Positions 35,901 through 44,439 of a stretch of 64,000 nt of DNA are shown in pieces. Within the stretch, counting starts at the first letter, position 1. Each line of letters begins with the position of its first letter. The stretch covers positions 62,001-126,000 of the forward strand of contig PUDQ02000039.1 in the NCBI GenBank assembly GCA_002964805.2, given 5' to 3'. This DNA comes from Trametes villosa. Its lineage: Eukaryota > Basidiomycota > Agaricomycetes > Polyporales > Polyporaceae. Below the pieces are notes generated by a model, which was given only the letters and a program-made list of their open reading frames with translations, was not told where the DNA came from and made no database searches. The translations under genes and the position numbers were made by a program.

Positions 35901-37271
35901 ATCAACGCCATCATGAATGTGACAGACGGTGTAGACGAGCGAGAAGCGCGAAGGGCGAAGCATCGCGCCGAAGGATACGAGATCGACAACGGCAAGCTTT
36001 GGCGAAAAAAAGGGGGGGCGAGGGCGCGCGCGCGCGCGCGCGTCGAGTGCATCACGAAGGCGGAGGCCATAGAACGCGCCCGCGAAGAGCACGCAAATCG
36101 CGGGCACTGGGGAAGGGACGCAATCAAGATCGCACTCCTGGATAAGTATTGGAGCCCGAAGCTCGACGCGTCCATCTTAGATGGCATACGTCACTGTGCG
36201 AAGTGCAAGAACTTCGGGCCCACGCACTTACATTCATTGCTGGACCCCATCGTCAGGCGTCACCCCATGGAGCTCATTGTCGCTGATTACCTTACTCTTT
36301 CAGACGGCAAAGGCGGTTACAAGACACTGCTTATGTGTCTCGACACGTTCTCGCAGCACCTGTGGGCCTTCAAGCACAAGACAGCAGGCACGTCAAAGCA
36401 CACCAACGACGGCTTGCGGCAAATTTTCCACAACTTCACGCCGGCAGAAGTACTCATGACGGACGGCGGGAAGCATTTCGATTGCAACGACGTCCGCGAG
36501 TTCTGCGCCAAGTGGAAGGTCAAGACTCAAGTGGTCGCCGCGTACGCGCCGTGGGTCAACGGCCTCGTCGAAGGTAGCAACAAGCTGCTACTTCACGTTC
36601 TCAAGCGGCTCTGTGCACCGGACGTTGGTGAGGACGACTGGAACGCGGAGGTCACGAAGGAAGATTGGGAGAAGCTGCCGAAAAACTGGCCTGACCATTT
36701 GGACACCGCGGTGATGTGTCTCAACTACCGCATTCTGCCCGCACTAAAGTTTTCGCCCAAGGAGCTTTTGCTGGGTAGGGTGGTCAACACACCCGACACG
36801 CCGTTGGACATTGCGACACAGCCGGTCTCCGCTGAAGACGCAGCACGACACATCGCGTATGTGGGACAACAGCACCTCGATGGATACGAAGAAGCGCTGC
36901 TGCACGCGAAGAAACGGAAAGAGGCCTTCGACAAGCAGGTGCGCAGGTCGCGCGCGGGAGCGCGAGTCTTCAAGATAGGCACACTAGTCCAAGTGTATCG
37001 GAACGACCTCGACTACACGTTCAAGGCGATACGCAAGCTGCTACCGATGTGGTCATCGCCGTACCGCGTGGTGAGTCGCCGACGAAACTCTTACCAACTT
37101 GCTACGCTAGGAGGCACACAGGTCTCCGGATTCTTCCATTCTCGACGTCTTCGCGAGTTCGTGCCGCGCCCAAGCACCAAGCTGGCGGAAGCGGAGGAGC
37201 AACGACGTCAACAGCTGAATAGCGAAGCCGCAGCTAGCGTGCAGCGGAGCGCAACAGGCGCGCACGCTTAA
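32949..37271 (+). CDS. pol: Pol polyprotein (PR-RT-RNase H-integrase), expressed by -1 frameshift
   Basis: Open frame of about 1,440 codons after the slip. Aspartic protease: LIDDGAMVNVVD, with DDG (33285-33293) in place of D-S/T-G, a form I recall from other basidiomycete elements. Reverse transcriptase: KWRICQNFGEINK, TFDFASGFY, MPFGLTGAP and the catalytic FVDDGG (34842). RNase H: ETDCKAL and HIPGKLNTVADGLSR are present, but the first motif reads FIVTTGGSKDG, lacking its Asp. Integrase: His/Cys zinc motif (HANRGHWG...CAKC), D-D-E at 36285, 36462 and 36570 (spacing 59 and 35), and a C-terminal GPY/F-like segment (PMWSSPYRVVSRR). A low-complexity A7G7(CG)n stretch at 36004-36042 lies just before the zinc motif but keeps frame. 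Stop TAA 37269. No chromodomain seen. Confidence 0.92.
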   Translation, partial: RLGAASSSDPTAAPQPDPTPNTKVPERDSPARGDENGASSLIDREVPTSPVSRTSYESIRSPEVQKTESMHTTFMYSVGAVSGSLHESQPFVYHVTVRNPSTGEAVRVKGLIDDGAMVNVVDADLWPRLETRLGKAEQSSRKLRMANGSVVESQGCWTGVFDFEGVSVTSSFELFASKGAWSFLIGKPLLEALKAQHDYEADTIRVRGRERSAVVQNQYGRTWGDETLRAKGLLLTLDAKMCLSDASDSVLDPSRTQECETTLIVHGAEHEREELPQASSASAQADEDRDAPEISAEALDKNDDDKERRQERTTALNVDEDNGWYIGPDAEEREENQEDLFEFPVNAVHNEQTATDDIYTRTTEPFKASRVRAVVEAVQIGEDVTAEERERIQDLIKEFADCFALSVKEVTPVPGAVHTLNVPPDATFSKRVHQRPLTPPQRAYVHKKIDELVEAGAIEPCSPSEVKCIAPITLAHKVHEGEGLTIEELRRRVNEEAEAAGIEPPFDVPKRPENEERKYTEQPTERKWRICQNFGEINKVTEIAPMPQGDIRQKQQNLSGHRWVCTFDFASGFYAVVLAEESRPYTCFYIEGRGYFRCVKMPFGLTGAPTSFAYMTALHLHDLLVDGTMELFVDDGGTAGDEFEGLLGKLRRILERIRSCGLSLSPSKCRWFMTEAVFAGGLVGPKGVTTDRAKLTAVVDWKKPGDALNLVSFLGLTSHFRDLIKDYARLEAPLRDLLRDVHVPQSAKKGLYRRAMQNHKFGERWRAEHDEAFVKLKTVLTSEPVLHRPQWDGTPFIVTTGGSKDGFGAVLTQRFTDVLPSGKIVKRIHPIAFASKRTSKTEEKYHSFISEFAALKFGLDKFSDIIWGFPVELETDCKALKDVLSNDKLTSTHVRWRDGILAHQIVDVRHIPGKLNTVADGLSRVGENAPRSEGDGSEWTVSEDWETNTGLVNDIFQVSDANATDEQIDALVHRFKDEPMFLKIINAIMNVTDGVDEREARRAKHRAEGYEIDNGKLWRKKGGARARARARVECITKAEAIERAREEHANRGHWGRDAIKIALLDKYWSPKLDASILDGIRHCAKCKNFGPTHLHSLLDPIVRRHPMELIVADYLTLSDGKGGYKTLLMCLDTFSQHLWAFKHKTAGTSKHTNDGLRQIFHNFTPAEVLMTDGGKHFDCNDVREFCAKWKVKTQVVAAYAPWVNGLVEGSNKLLLHVLKRLCAPDVGEDDWNAEVTKEDWEKLPKNWPDHLDTAVMCLNYRILPALKFSPKELLLGRVVNTPDTPLDIATQPVSAEDAARHIAYVGQQHLDGYEEALLHAKKRKEAFDKQVRRSRAGARVFKIGTLVQVYRNDLDYTFKAIRKLLPMWSSPYRVVSRRRNSYQLATLGGTQVSGFFHSRRLREFVPRPSTKLAEAEEQRRQQLNSEAAASVQRSATGAHA

Positions 37272-37454
37272 AAGGCCATCTATCAGCGAACGAGCTAAGT
37301 CTTTCCATCATTTTTTCCAATTCTCTACGCGAGCAGGAGAGAACGCGCAGTTCGCCTAAGGCGTACAAAAAGCCGCAGGCACTCAGCATTTTCCCCCAAC
37401 ATATTCCCCGCCACGCTCGTTGTCCATCAGCTTACTACCCCTGTCTTTACCAGA

Positions 37455-38042
37455 ATGTTGTTTTACCCCCCGGTCGCGTCCCCAACCGCCATCGACGTCC
37501 AGTTCGTCAGCTGCGCAGTGCACCCGCGCGGAATCGACATCTTCGAGCCGTACGGCACCCTGAACACGACGGTGGGCGTCGGCGATCGCCTCAAGCTCGT
37601 CTACAAGAAGGCGAACGGCCTCGTATTGTCGCTGAGGGTGCGAGTGACGAGGATCCGAGTCATGGAAGCCGACGCCGTCGAGTTCATCGCGCATCGCGAG
37701 GTTGAAGGGCTGCCGCACCGGGCGCAGTACGTCCTCCTCCATGTTCAACGGTCGCACGCACGTCTCGGTCGGTGGCCAGTGTGGAGCTTCCTTCGTGGCT
37801 GCCCGTGGATGGAGAAATCTATCCCGACGCCCAGCACTTGGGGGACTCCCATCTACCTTCCCATCCGCCCCGCTTTCTCCGTCGCACGCTTCATGGAGCC
37901 AGTCACCCCGGACGTCAACGAGATTCGAGCGCTCCTCAAGCGTAGCCCGCACGAGCTCACCATCACGACGGTCGATCCGATCTACGGCAAGATACATGAG
38001 ATCCCGCTGCTCGGAGGCGGCGACGCGGACTTCGCCGTTTAG
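37455..38042 (+). CDS. extra ORF between pol and 3' LTR, 195 aa, unknown
   Basis: ATG 37455 to TAG 38040-38042, on the same strand as gag-pol, 183 nt after the pol stop. The stop codon overlaps the start of the polypurine tract, so the ORF fills the whole pol-LTR interval. The product has alternating hydrophobic beta-like stretches (VGVGDRLKLVYKKANGLVL, LRVRVTRIRVMEADAV) and no signal peptide or clear membrane segment, so it does not look like an envelope protein. The segment with GD followed by hydrophobic strands faintly recalls the C-terminal motif of the host genes at 39-43 kb, but this is not secure. The antisense frame is also open, as is common in such GC-rich DNA. Confidence 0.6.
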   Translation: MLFYPPVASPTAIDVQFVSCAVHPRGIDIFEPYGTLNTTVGVGDRLKLVYKKANGLVLSLRVRVTRIRVMEADAVEFIAHREVEGLPHRAQYVLLHVQRSHARLGRWPVWSFLRGCPWMEKSIPTPSTWGTPIYLPIRPAFSVARFMEPVTPDVNEIRALLKRSPHELTITTVDPIYGKIHEIPLLGGGDADFAV

Positions 38043-38053
38043 AGGGGGGAGCA
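38041..38053 (+). promoter_or_regulatory. polypurine tract
   Basis: AGAGGGGGGAGCA directly abuts the 3' LTR and would prime plus-strand DNA synthesis. Its first bases are the end of the preceding ORF's TAG stop. Confidence 0.85.
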
Positions 38054-38324
38054 TGGAGTAGGGGGTCTGCGGGAGAGAGGCGCGGAGAGGAGGAGGAGAG
38101 GGCGAGCTGAGGGATGCTTAGTCAGCAGGCAGAGGCGCCGGAGGAGTAGATCGAGCATTGTACACGAGGGGAGGATCATCATCACGGTCATCGGGGAGCA
38201 TCCGCACAGAGCCCCGAGTCTTCTGAGCTTATCGTCTGCATCTGTCTGGACTGGGTCTGCTTCTCATTGCGATCTCTCTCGACATCTACATCGCGCCTAG
38301 GGCGTCTAGGTTTGGACTGCTCCA
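38054..38324 (+). repeat. 3' LTR, 271 bp
   Basis: Identical to the 5' LTR and followed by the CCGG duplication at 38325-38328. Confidence 0.97.
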
Positions 38325-38646
38325 CCGGCATGGTGGCCCTGTACAACCGTTGTTCAGACGCATCCTTGCTGCTGGGTCTATGCTGTAACGTACGATCGGA
38401 AGAGCAATGACTACGGAACAATCCTTCAGTTTGCCTCTCCTCTAGCATGTTCGTGTCGGACTCACAGTGTGTCAGACGCGGCCTAGGAAGTTTGTCTCTT
38501 CGAGTGTGAGGCTCCAGCGCCCCACCGCGACCACCGCCGCGGCCGCCCCCTCTCCCTCTCCCGCTACCTCTACCGCGACCGCGTCCACCACGCGTCTCGC
38601 CTCCCGAAAACCCAGAGGGCATCTGTTCCGCCGCGTCGTTGCTCAT
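38325..38646 (-). pseudogene. 5' part of the 2H-phosphoesterase (AKAP7/ASCC1-like) gene, cut by the retrotransposon
   Basis: Minus strand. ATG 38646-38644 starts an exon (to 38466) encoding an Arg/Gly-rich RGG tract and then DKLPRPRLTH. A 55-nt intron (38465-38411) leads to a 17-nt exon (38410-38394) giving FIALPI, then a second 55-nt intron (38393-38339) and the exon start GHHAG (38338 onward). Joined, LTHFIALPI-GHH is the first His motif of AKAP7/ASCC1-type 2H phosphoesterases. The retrotransposon sits 14 nt into this third exon; the reading continues at 30849. In other organisms the family includes nuclear RNA-processing or transcription-coactivator factors (ASCC1) and AKAP7, whose 2H domain can act on 2',5'- or 3'-linked RNA ends. 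Insertion should abolish function. Confidence 0.85.
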
Positions 38647-38973
38647 TCCGTCGTGTCCCAACGGTACGCCGGCGCGGTTGAGCCCATGTAACTCCGCGCT
38701 GACTTCAAGTTGTCCGTGCAGGAGGCGTGCGCTGATGAGGATACCCGCAAGTAGTGAGATGCGAGATGCAGGCGCTGCAGCTATAGAGACTGCAATGTCA
38801 CTGTGGAGCATAACAAGCTCGGGCGTGGGCGTCCCGGCTATGGGCATTACGGAAGCCGGACGTCGGGCCGTTTCACCGGCAATGTGGCTCACGCAGGAGA
38901 ACTTGGGGATGTTGGCGCTGCTTCGCACGCCGCGCCGATTCCACATGATGTCACGGCACCTGGTCACATTTCG

Positions 38974-39770
38974 TCACGCGTCCTCCGCGATACTACACTT
39001 CACCACCAACGACAGGCTCAACATCGCGAAGCTAATCCCACCCTGCCCATCACACTCGCAGTTGAATTCCGCTAGGACAATGTCTCCCTCCTCCACAGCC
39101 TCCATGGTGATTTTCGGCATGTGCACTCGCGGTCTGAACTTGCTCGTAGCGTCGTACACCTCCGTGAAGGCCTGGTGGCGCCGTCAGCTGCTGCCCACTA
39201 TATATTTGCTGTACTCACCTTTCCTGCCTGTAAGTCGTGTGTCAGGGTAATCACATCTGGATAGCGCTCTGCACATCGTCAGCGTCCTTCCCAGCAAGCA
39301 TCCGACGCCACTCACTGCGCTCTCGTGCCGCCTTCTTCAACAGATCCACGTACCCCTTGTGGTCTACCTCTCTCAGTAGTCGCAGAGATACCACGCTCTT
39401 CAGGCCACCGTACAGCCACCCGTCCACGTCCATCAGCGTCACCATTCCGACGGCGCGTACCGCAATGGGATGTCCGTCGTACGTGAGCGTCTTCGGGAAC
39501 CAACCGTCGTCCATCTGTACGTCCCCGGGTACCTTGGACAGGGAGAAAGTGGCCCGGCTATAGAAGTCGTAGTCCACCATCCTTTTTATGCGCCTGCACA
39601 CGGTCAGCTCTTGTCTTTCGCACAGTTTATGCCGCGACTCACCACAGCCCGTGCGCACCTACAGATGCGGAGACCACGATCGTGTCGTCGTCGATGGGTT
39701 CCTCCCCTCTGTCGCTGTCCATCGCCTCCCGCCAGTATTCGTCCACATCCAGGTCGTCGTCGTACACCAT
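38974..39770 (-). CDS. uncharacterised fungal protein with a 9-nt micro-exon, 217 aa
   Basis: Minus-strand exons 39770-39643, 39593-39275, 39227-39219 and 39171-38974 (stop TGA). Introns of 49, 47 and 47 nt have GT...AG ends and agreeing phases; the third exon is only GCAGGAAAG (Ala-Gly-Lys). The N-terminus is acidic (DDDLDVDEYWREAMDSD). The middle reads MVDYDFYSRATFSLSKVPGD and GWFPKTLTYDGHPIAVRAVG. The C-terminus has the motif EEGDIVLAEFNCECDGQGG then FAMLSLSLVV, shared with the genes at 41186 and 43946. I recall this motif from proteins amplified in wood-decay fungi, with no known function. The start ATG 39770 is the best in-frame choice but upstream sequence is also open. The gene lies upstream of, and in line with, the disrupted 2H-phosphoesterase gene. 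Confidence 0.7.
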
Positions 39771-40148
39771 TACGTCCAGATACGGGGAGGGGCAACTCAC
39801 GCAGTGGAGGTTAGAGACAGAGGTCCTCCGCGGCCGACGCCTTCCCCCCCACCCCCTCATTCCACCTCCCCCCTCGCTCAGCCTAGCCCACCTGCTCTCA
39901 CCCCCCGTTTCCCGTCCGATGCCCCGCTCGCGTCTCCTCGATCACGCCTAGGCCCGGATGCGGACGCCGCGCGGGTCCGCGGTTTCCTCGATCACCCGGA
40001 CTCTCGCCCGCCGTTGTGAAAATTGTCTTCCCCGTCCACCGCCCCCCGCAAAACTTCGTGGCAATGCGGCGCGCCCCGCGACTCAGAGTCTTCACGTTCG
40101 TGTATTCGTGGTCATACATCCACCGTCACCAATCCCACCACTCGCACG

Positions 40149-41082
40149 ATGCCCGAGCTCGACGTGGACGTCGTCGCCCGGATTCTCTCCTTCACGGACA
40201 TCTCTTCACTCCTACTTGCTTGCCGCCTTGCGTCCCGCAGGTGCCTCTCGCTCGTGGATGCCGAGCTTGCTCGTCGCCTGATTGGGCTGTTCCGGTGGTC
40301 AGTACACCCCATTCTCATGGCTTTGGCCGCTCCTCATGTTCCACAGGTTCGCGAAAGACGTTACAGGCATGCGCGACTGTTTGCGTGCGAACTTCGCCTT
40401 CCTGGGTGGTTCTCTCCCGCTCACCTTATTCTGCGATGTGGAGTTCACGCCGTCCAACGCCGACGTCTTCGTCCCCGTGTCCCGGACATTCGCGGTCGTC
40501 AGCCACCTTGTTCTCCGCGAACATTTCTCCCTCACATCGATCGACATGGTTTCACCTGCCGTCCCCATCCCCTCCAATCCCGACATCGACACCACGATCA
40601 CAGCCTTCGGAGCCGGGCTTCTTTCCGCCATTCGTCTTCGTCGCGGCTCCGTGCTCGTCAACGTGCACTCCTTCGCCGATCCCGCGCCGCTCGCATTTTC
40701 CACCGACGTGCTCAGCTTGTCGTGGACCACCGCACTTTTCTGCTTCGCGTCCGCCGACTCCGCCGGTTGCGCCTATCCCGCCCTCACCATCGCCGGGCGC
40801 GGACTCTTCCACATGGGCCGCTTCTACCACGGCATGCCCGGGACCTCCTCAGACCACGCGCTAAACAAATACTGCGCGCGGGGCTTCGAGTTCTCCGCGC
40901 ATCCGAACTGGTGGTTCGTCCCGATGACCAAACCCTGCCCCCGTAGCTGGACCTGCCCGTTTACTCCTCGCCGCTTCGGAGATACCGGGTCCCTCATTAT
41001 ACCAGTTGATGGAGCCAGAGGCGGAGCATTCGGGCGGGTTTGGATATTTGGGGGAAGCGAGGAGAGTGTCCATGATACGTAG
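40149..41082 (+). CDS. F-box-like protein, 2 exons
   Basis: ATG 40149 opens an exon with an F-box-like helix set (LDVDVVARILSFTDISSLLL then ACRLASRRCLSLVDAELARR), ending at 40297. A 49-nt intron leads in phase to an exon from 40347 to TAG 41080-41082. The body includes TFAVVSHLVLREHFSL and, near the C-terminus, SADSAGCAYPALTIAGRGLF. The GCAYPALT segment is shared with the gene at 44440, so the two are paralogues of a fungus-specific F-box family. F-box proteins usually bind Skp1 and select targets for SCF ubiquitin ligases; no substrate domain is recognised here. A further intron near the 3' end is possible. Confidence 0.68.
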
Positions 41083-41185
41083 ACTCCTCCGTCGATCACA
41101 GCCGTGTACTTCGATCGCTGTCAAAAACGTCGTTCCGTCCTCTTCACCTTCGCTTTTGCCCCGACCCGTCTGCGTGATCGTCCTG

Positions 41186-42043
41186 ATGCGCGGCTCGATT
41201 ACGCCCATGCTCGAACTCATGTCTGATGATCTCCTTCATATTACCCGGGCTCCACGGCCTGCTCACATTCCACTCGACCTCTACGCCTCCCGCCCGCGTC
41301 TCCTCATGTGCGCTGCTGCTCGCGCACTACGCCGACTGGCCATACACCCCGCCATTCCCCGCTCTGCGTATCCGTACGTTCGTCAATGCAGCCCTTCGCA
41401 TATCCACCTGACCCATCCCAGCCGCATACGCCGCCTTGCGGATTACTTCCATGAGGCCGAAGTCATATATTCTCTCACGCGCGTCCCAGACGCCGCGGAT
41501 TGGAATGACGAATCCGTCCCTCCAACGCTTGCCTTCAACGACGTCGAAATCAGCGTCCGGGTGGTGGCTTCCATCATGAGCGTCGGGGTCTCTGTTCGAG
41601 ACACCAGTGGCTTCTTCTTCGACGTTGACCCGGTGCGCCCCGTCGACCACGAGGGAATGCAGCGCCTGTTGGACCGCGCTTGCCCGTGTCCTGGTGCGCC
41701 ACATCTAAGTCCAGGGTCACGCCGCACTCACACTCTGGCAGACATAAAGTCCAGCAGCATGCGCGTCACATGGGCGCCCTCGTACAACGCAGAGGTGATC
41801 ACCTCCTCGATCACGCACCGCTTCACCTCCTCACTGATTCTGCAGCCGCTCCCCCTTCACGATGCGACTGACGGACTTCGATCAGAGCTCGCGCGCTCGC
41901 CTATGTCGGTGATGTCTCTCCAGGTCGGCGACGTCGTCATGGCCGACTGCGTGGCTGTGAAGTGTCCTCGCGCTGGGGGTTGGGAGGTGACTTTCGAACT
42001 CATTCGCATGGAGCTGCTCGCACAACTGTCACCTACGGCGTAG
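41186..42043 (+). CDS. uncharacterised fungal protein with shared GD...GW C-terminal motif
   Basis: Continuous frame to TAG 42043; ATG 41186 is the first useful start, but the frame is open further upstream and an earlier exon is possible. The middle reads VYSLTRVPDAADWND-like sequence around 41470, FNDVEISVRVVASIMSVGVS and GFFFDVDPVRPVDHEG. The C-terminus, LQVGDVVMADCVAVKC then GGWEVTFELIRMELL, matches the endings of the genes at 38974-39770 and 42868-43946. No membrane or catalytic motif seen. Its function is unknown; the local clustering suggests tandem amplification with inversions. Confidence 0.6.
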   Translation: MRGSITPMLELMSDDLLHITRAPRPAHIPLDLYASRPRLLMCAAARALRRLAIHPAIPRSAYPYVRQCSPSHIHLTHPSRIRRLADYFHEAEVIYSLTRVPDAADWNDESVPPTLAFNDVEISVRVVASIMSVGVSVRDTSGFFFDVDPVRPVDHEGMQRLLDRACPCPGAPHLSPGSRRTHTLADIKSSSMRVTWAPSYNAEVITSSITHRFTSSLILQPLPLHDATDGLRSELARSPMSVMSLQVGDVVMADCVAVKCPRAGGWEVTFELIRMELLAQLSPTA

Positions 42044-42276
42044 AGTGCATGTACTCCTGTTGCTCGCGGGTTCGAATTGCACGTTGCCCACGTTTTATGA
42101 CCCCGCCGCCAGCGCGTTGACGCAGCCCTTCACGTTTCACACGTGCCAGATCTGCATCTTCTTTCGCGGCACCTCATAAGCCAACATCCGCGTAAGTCCC
42201 AGTGGCAACTGCCCTTTGGCCCGCATTCTCGCCCGCCCGCCCCTGGGTATTCCTCTCCACGCGCGCTTCACTCACC

Positions 42277-42820
42277 ATGCCTCACCGCGTTCCTACACCA
42301 GAAGATGAAGACGAAGCGCTTCGCCAAGCCCTCGCGAACATCAGACCTCGCCCGTTGCCTGACGCGGATCGTCTACTCTTGACCGGTCCATATGCGGGCC
42401 CATCGTCGCGCTCTATCCAACTCCCACCACCGTCGCATACCATCCGTCCGCCGGCAGCAGATGCCGCTGCTTCTTCCACATCTGTACGCCACCTACTCAT
42501 TCTCTGCGTACCCCACTGAAGACTTTCAGTTCACCCCCTTCATGAGCCAAGGACGTACTCGCACCGTCGCCGCCGTTGCGGACCCCGCGAGCGTCCTCAC
42601 CATGGTATCGCGTCTATCTTCTCGCCCTCTGAACGCCGTACGCACCACCTCGACTCCTAGCGTCAACGTCGCATCCTTCGGAGACCACTTCACCATAACT
42701 GTGCGCCTCGAGCACGAAGAGTTGGTGCTGCAAGTCGCTCGGGACGACGACTTGGCGCTCCGCGTAACCGGTCTCCTCCTTGCCATTCGTCGGCGTGTTC
42801 AGGCACCGAGCACTGGATGA
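42277..42820 (+). CDS. uncharacterised small protein, 165 aa, 2 exons
   Basis: ATG 42277; exons 42277-42483 and 42530-42820 (stop TGA), joined across a 46-nt intron (GTACGC...TTTCAG) in phase 0. The first exon is acidic then Pro/Ser-rich (VPTPEDEDEALRQALANIRP). The second reads FMSQGRTRTVAAVADPASVL and FTITVRLEHEELVLQVARDD. Family not recognised; it may be a short relative of its neighbours. Confidence 0.6.
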
Positions 42821-42867
42821 CACAGGGGAAGGGCAATCGTTACTGTCTCGCCATACATGTATGTCTT

Positions 42868-43946
42868 CTACAGCTTCCACGGAAACGGAGTTTCAGCCTG
42901 CCCAACCTCTCTCGAACCCGGCGCGCTCAACAAGCACACCCCTCTGAGATGGAACGACGTTTGCCACCCACCGCGAATTTCCTTCCTAACGAACCACACC
43001 TCCACGAGCACTGTATCGTTGACGTTGAGGCCGTATACCCCCAACCGAGGCATGGTCGACTTGTCGGCGTATTCCAGCGACGCGTCGTATATCTCGCTCA
43101 TAACCTTCGGCACCGTCAGTACCAGTCGTGTCGCAGATCCCCGGTACGTACCCGACGCCCTTCCGCCCCGCCCAGACTCGACGCGCGAAACAGCAGGTCT
43201 CTCCCTCCGCGATGGTCGCGGTGCACGATTCGTTCGATCTCCGTTACCGCAACTTGATCGTTCGTGTTGCCCAGCTCGATGCAAACGCGCACCGCGGGGT
43301 TCTCATCGCTGACTCCGACGTACACGTTGATGCTTCGCAGCCTACCCACCACCCACAGAGTGACCGGTTTTCCGAGGTAGCTCAGCGCGGTGAAAAGGCG
43401 GTCGTCGTAGACCACCTCCCATTCGGTCTTGCGCGGGACCATCCCGATTGCGAACCACGGTCCAGACGCACAGGCGTATTGTCGAAACACGTCCAGTCGC
43501 CTGCGGAGAGATGAAATATGTAGCGTGAACGACCTCATATGAAGTAGCGGATGCTCGTACCGTTGCATCGTCTGTGCGTGACCTTCCTCGCCGCGGCGAT
43601 CCCCCGAATCCACCGCACAGGAGTTGCTCATCCTGGCGGCCTTCGGCGCCTCGGGCGAATGGTGCACGTCATTTGCGCGCTGTCGCTGCGGCCCCTTCGC
43701 CTCACCCGCCGTCGCCTCCCGGGCGGGCGCGGCAGTTGGGTGGGCGGGCGCGACAATGGGGTGTGTTTCGCCCGCCGACTCACGCCCAAGCGCGTCTCCG
43801 AGCGGCGCATCGTCCACAAGCCCACATCGCGCTGTGCTGACCGCGGTCGAGGCCACGTGCTCTTCGTCGCGGCGGAGTGCGTGTTGCGTCGACTCGCTTG
43901 TGGGTGACGCGATAATGATCTTCTTCCGCCCAGGCGTGTCCGGCAA
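42868..43946 (-). CDS. uncharacterised fungal protein with shared GD...GW C-terminal motif, 339 aa
   Basis: Minus-strand ATG 43946; exons 43946-43152 and 43092-42868 (stop TAG), separated by a 59-nt intron in phase 0. The N-terminal third is low-complexity, Ala/Glu/Arg-rich. The middle reads MRSFTLHISSLRRRLDVFRQ, PWFAIGMVPRKTEWEVVYDD and INVYVGVSDENPAVRVCIEL. The C-terminal exon ends with LNVNDTVLVEVWFVRKE then GGWQTSFHLRGVCLL, the motif also found in the genes ending at 38974 and 42043. It is transcribed toward the 42277 gene (convergent), with 47 nt between stops. Function unknown. Confidence 0.72.
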
Positions 43947-44439
43947 TGGAGAACTGGCTCTGTGGCCGCCGTCAGTTTAGGCCGCTCATTCATGGGATGA
44001 CTTACAGGCGTTTCCCCCCTCGGCACGCAGAAGGATCCCCGGGTAACGCTCCGAAGATGTCGCCGTCCACAGTCATCCCGGACGTTGGAGAGGGGTGTGC
44101 GGTGTTGGACATCGTGGTTTCGGGCAGCAATAGTTATGTAGGATGCCGTCGGAATTATGGAGAAAGGAACTGCAAGGGCTTGACGGTGCGAGCCGCTTGT
44201 CAGCCGCAACCCGCCGCTCAGCCCTCGCTGTCAGCCTCCAACCCTGCGGGCCGTCGGTGCACCTGTAATACATACATGTAGTCCTTGCCCATCCTCAACG
44301 ACGAACACTAGTGCCTGTCCTCTTCGACGCCGAAAACCAGTGCCTGCCCATCCTCAACGACGACAGCCGTCGTGATGTACCTTCTGGAGTAAGTGCACGT
44401 ATCGAGCACTGAAGCATGGCATGCTAAGCGCACACATAG
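43947..44439. other. intergenic; likely first exon of the next F-box gene unplaced
   Basis: No complete gene. Two nearly identical short direct repeats containing AGTGCCTG(T/C)CC(T/A)(C) and CATCCTCAACGACGA lie at about 44286-44368. Confidence 0.4.

Larger units (their letters stand above)
30854..38324 (+). mobile_element. complete Ty3/gypsy LTR retrotransposon, 7,471 bp
   Basis: Order of parts: 5' LTR, primer-binding site, 0.5-kb leader, gag, -1 frameshift site, pol (protease, reverse transcriptase, RNase H, integrase: Ty3/gypsy order), an extra ORF, polypurine tract, 3' LTR. The LTRs are identical over 271 bp and CCGG flanks both ends, so insertion is recent. Protein features and the order RT-RNase H-integrase place it in Metaviridae-type elements of basidiomycetes. 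Notable points are the frameshift signal at 32943-32990, the RNase H Asp-to-Gly change at 35349 and the ORF at 37455-38042. Confidence 0.95.

Noticed and set aside
37383..38054. Minus-strand ORF of 223 codons opposite the extra retrotransposon ORF.
   Set aside because: It is antisense to the element and its composition looks like a shadow; the plus-strand frame has the more regular hydrophobic pattern and ends at the polypurine tract.
42040..42090. GGTTCGAATTGC, resembling a tRNA B box.
   Set aside because: No A box, acceptor stem or anticodon arm could be placed around it.
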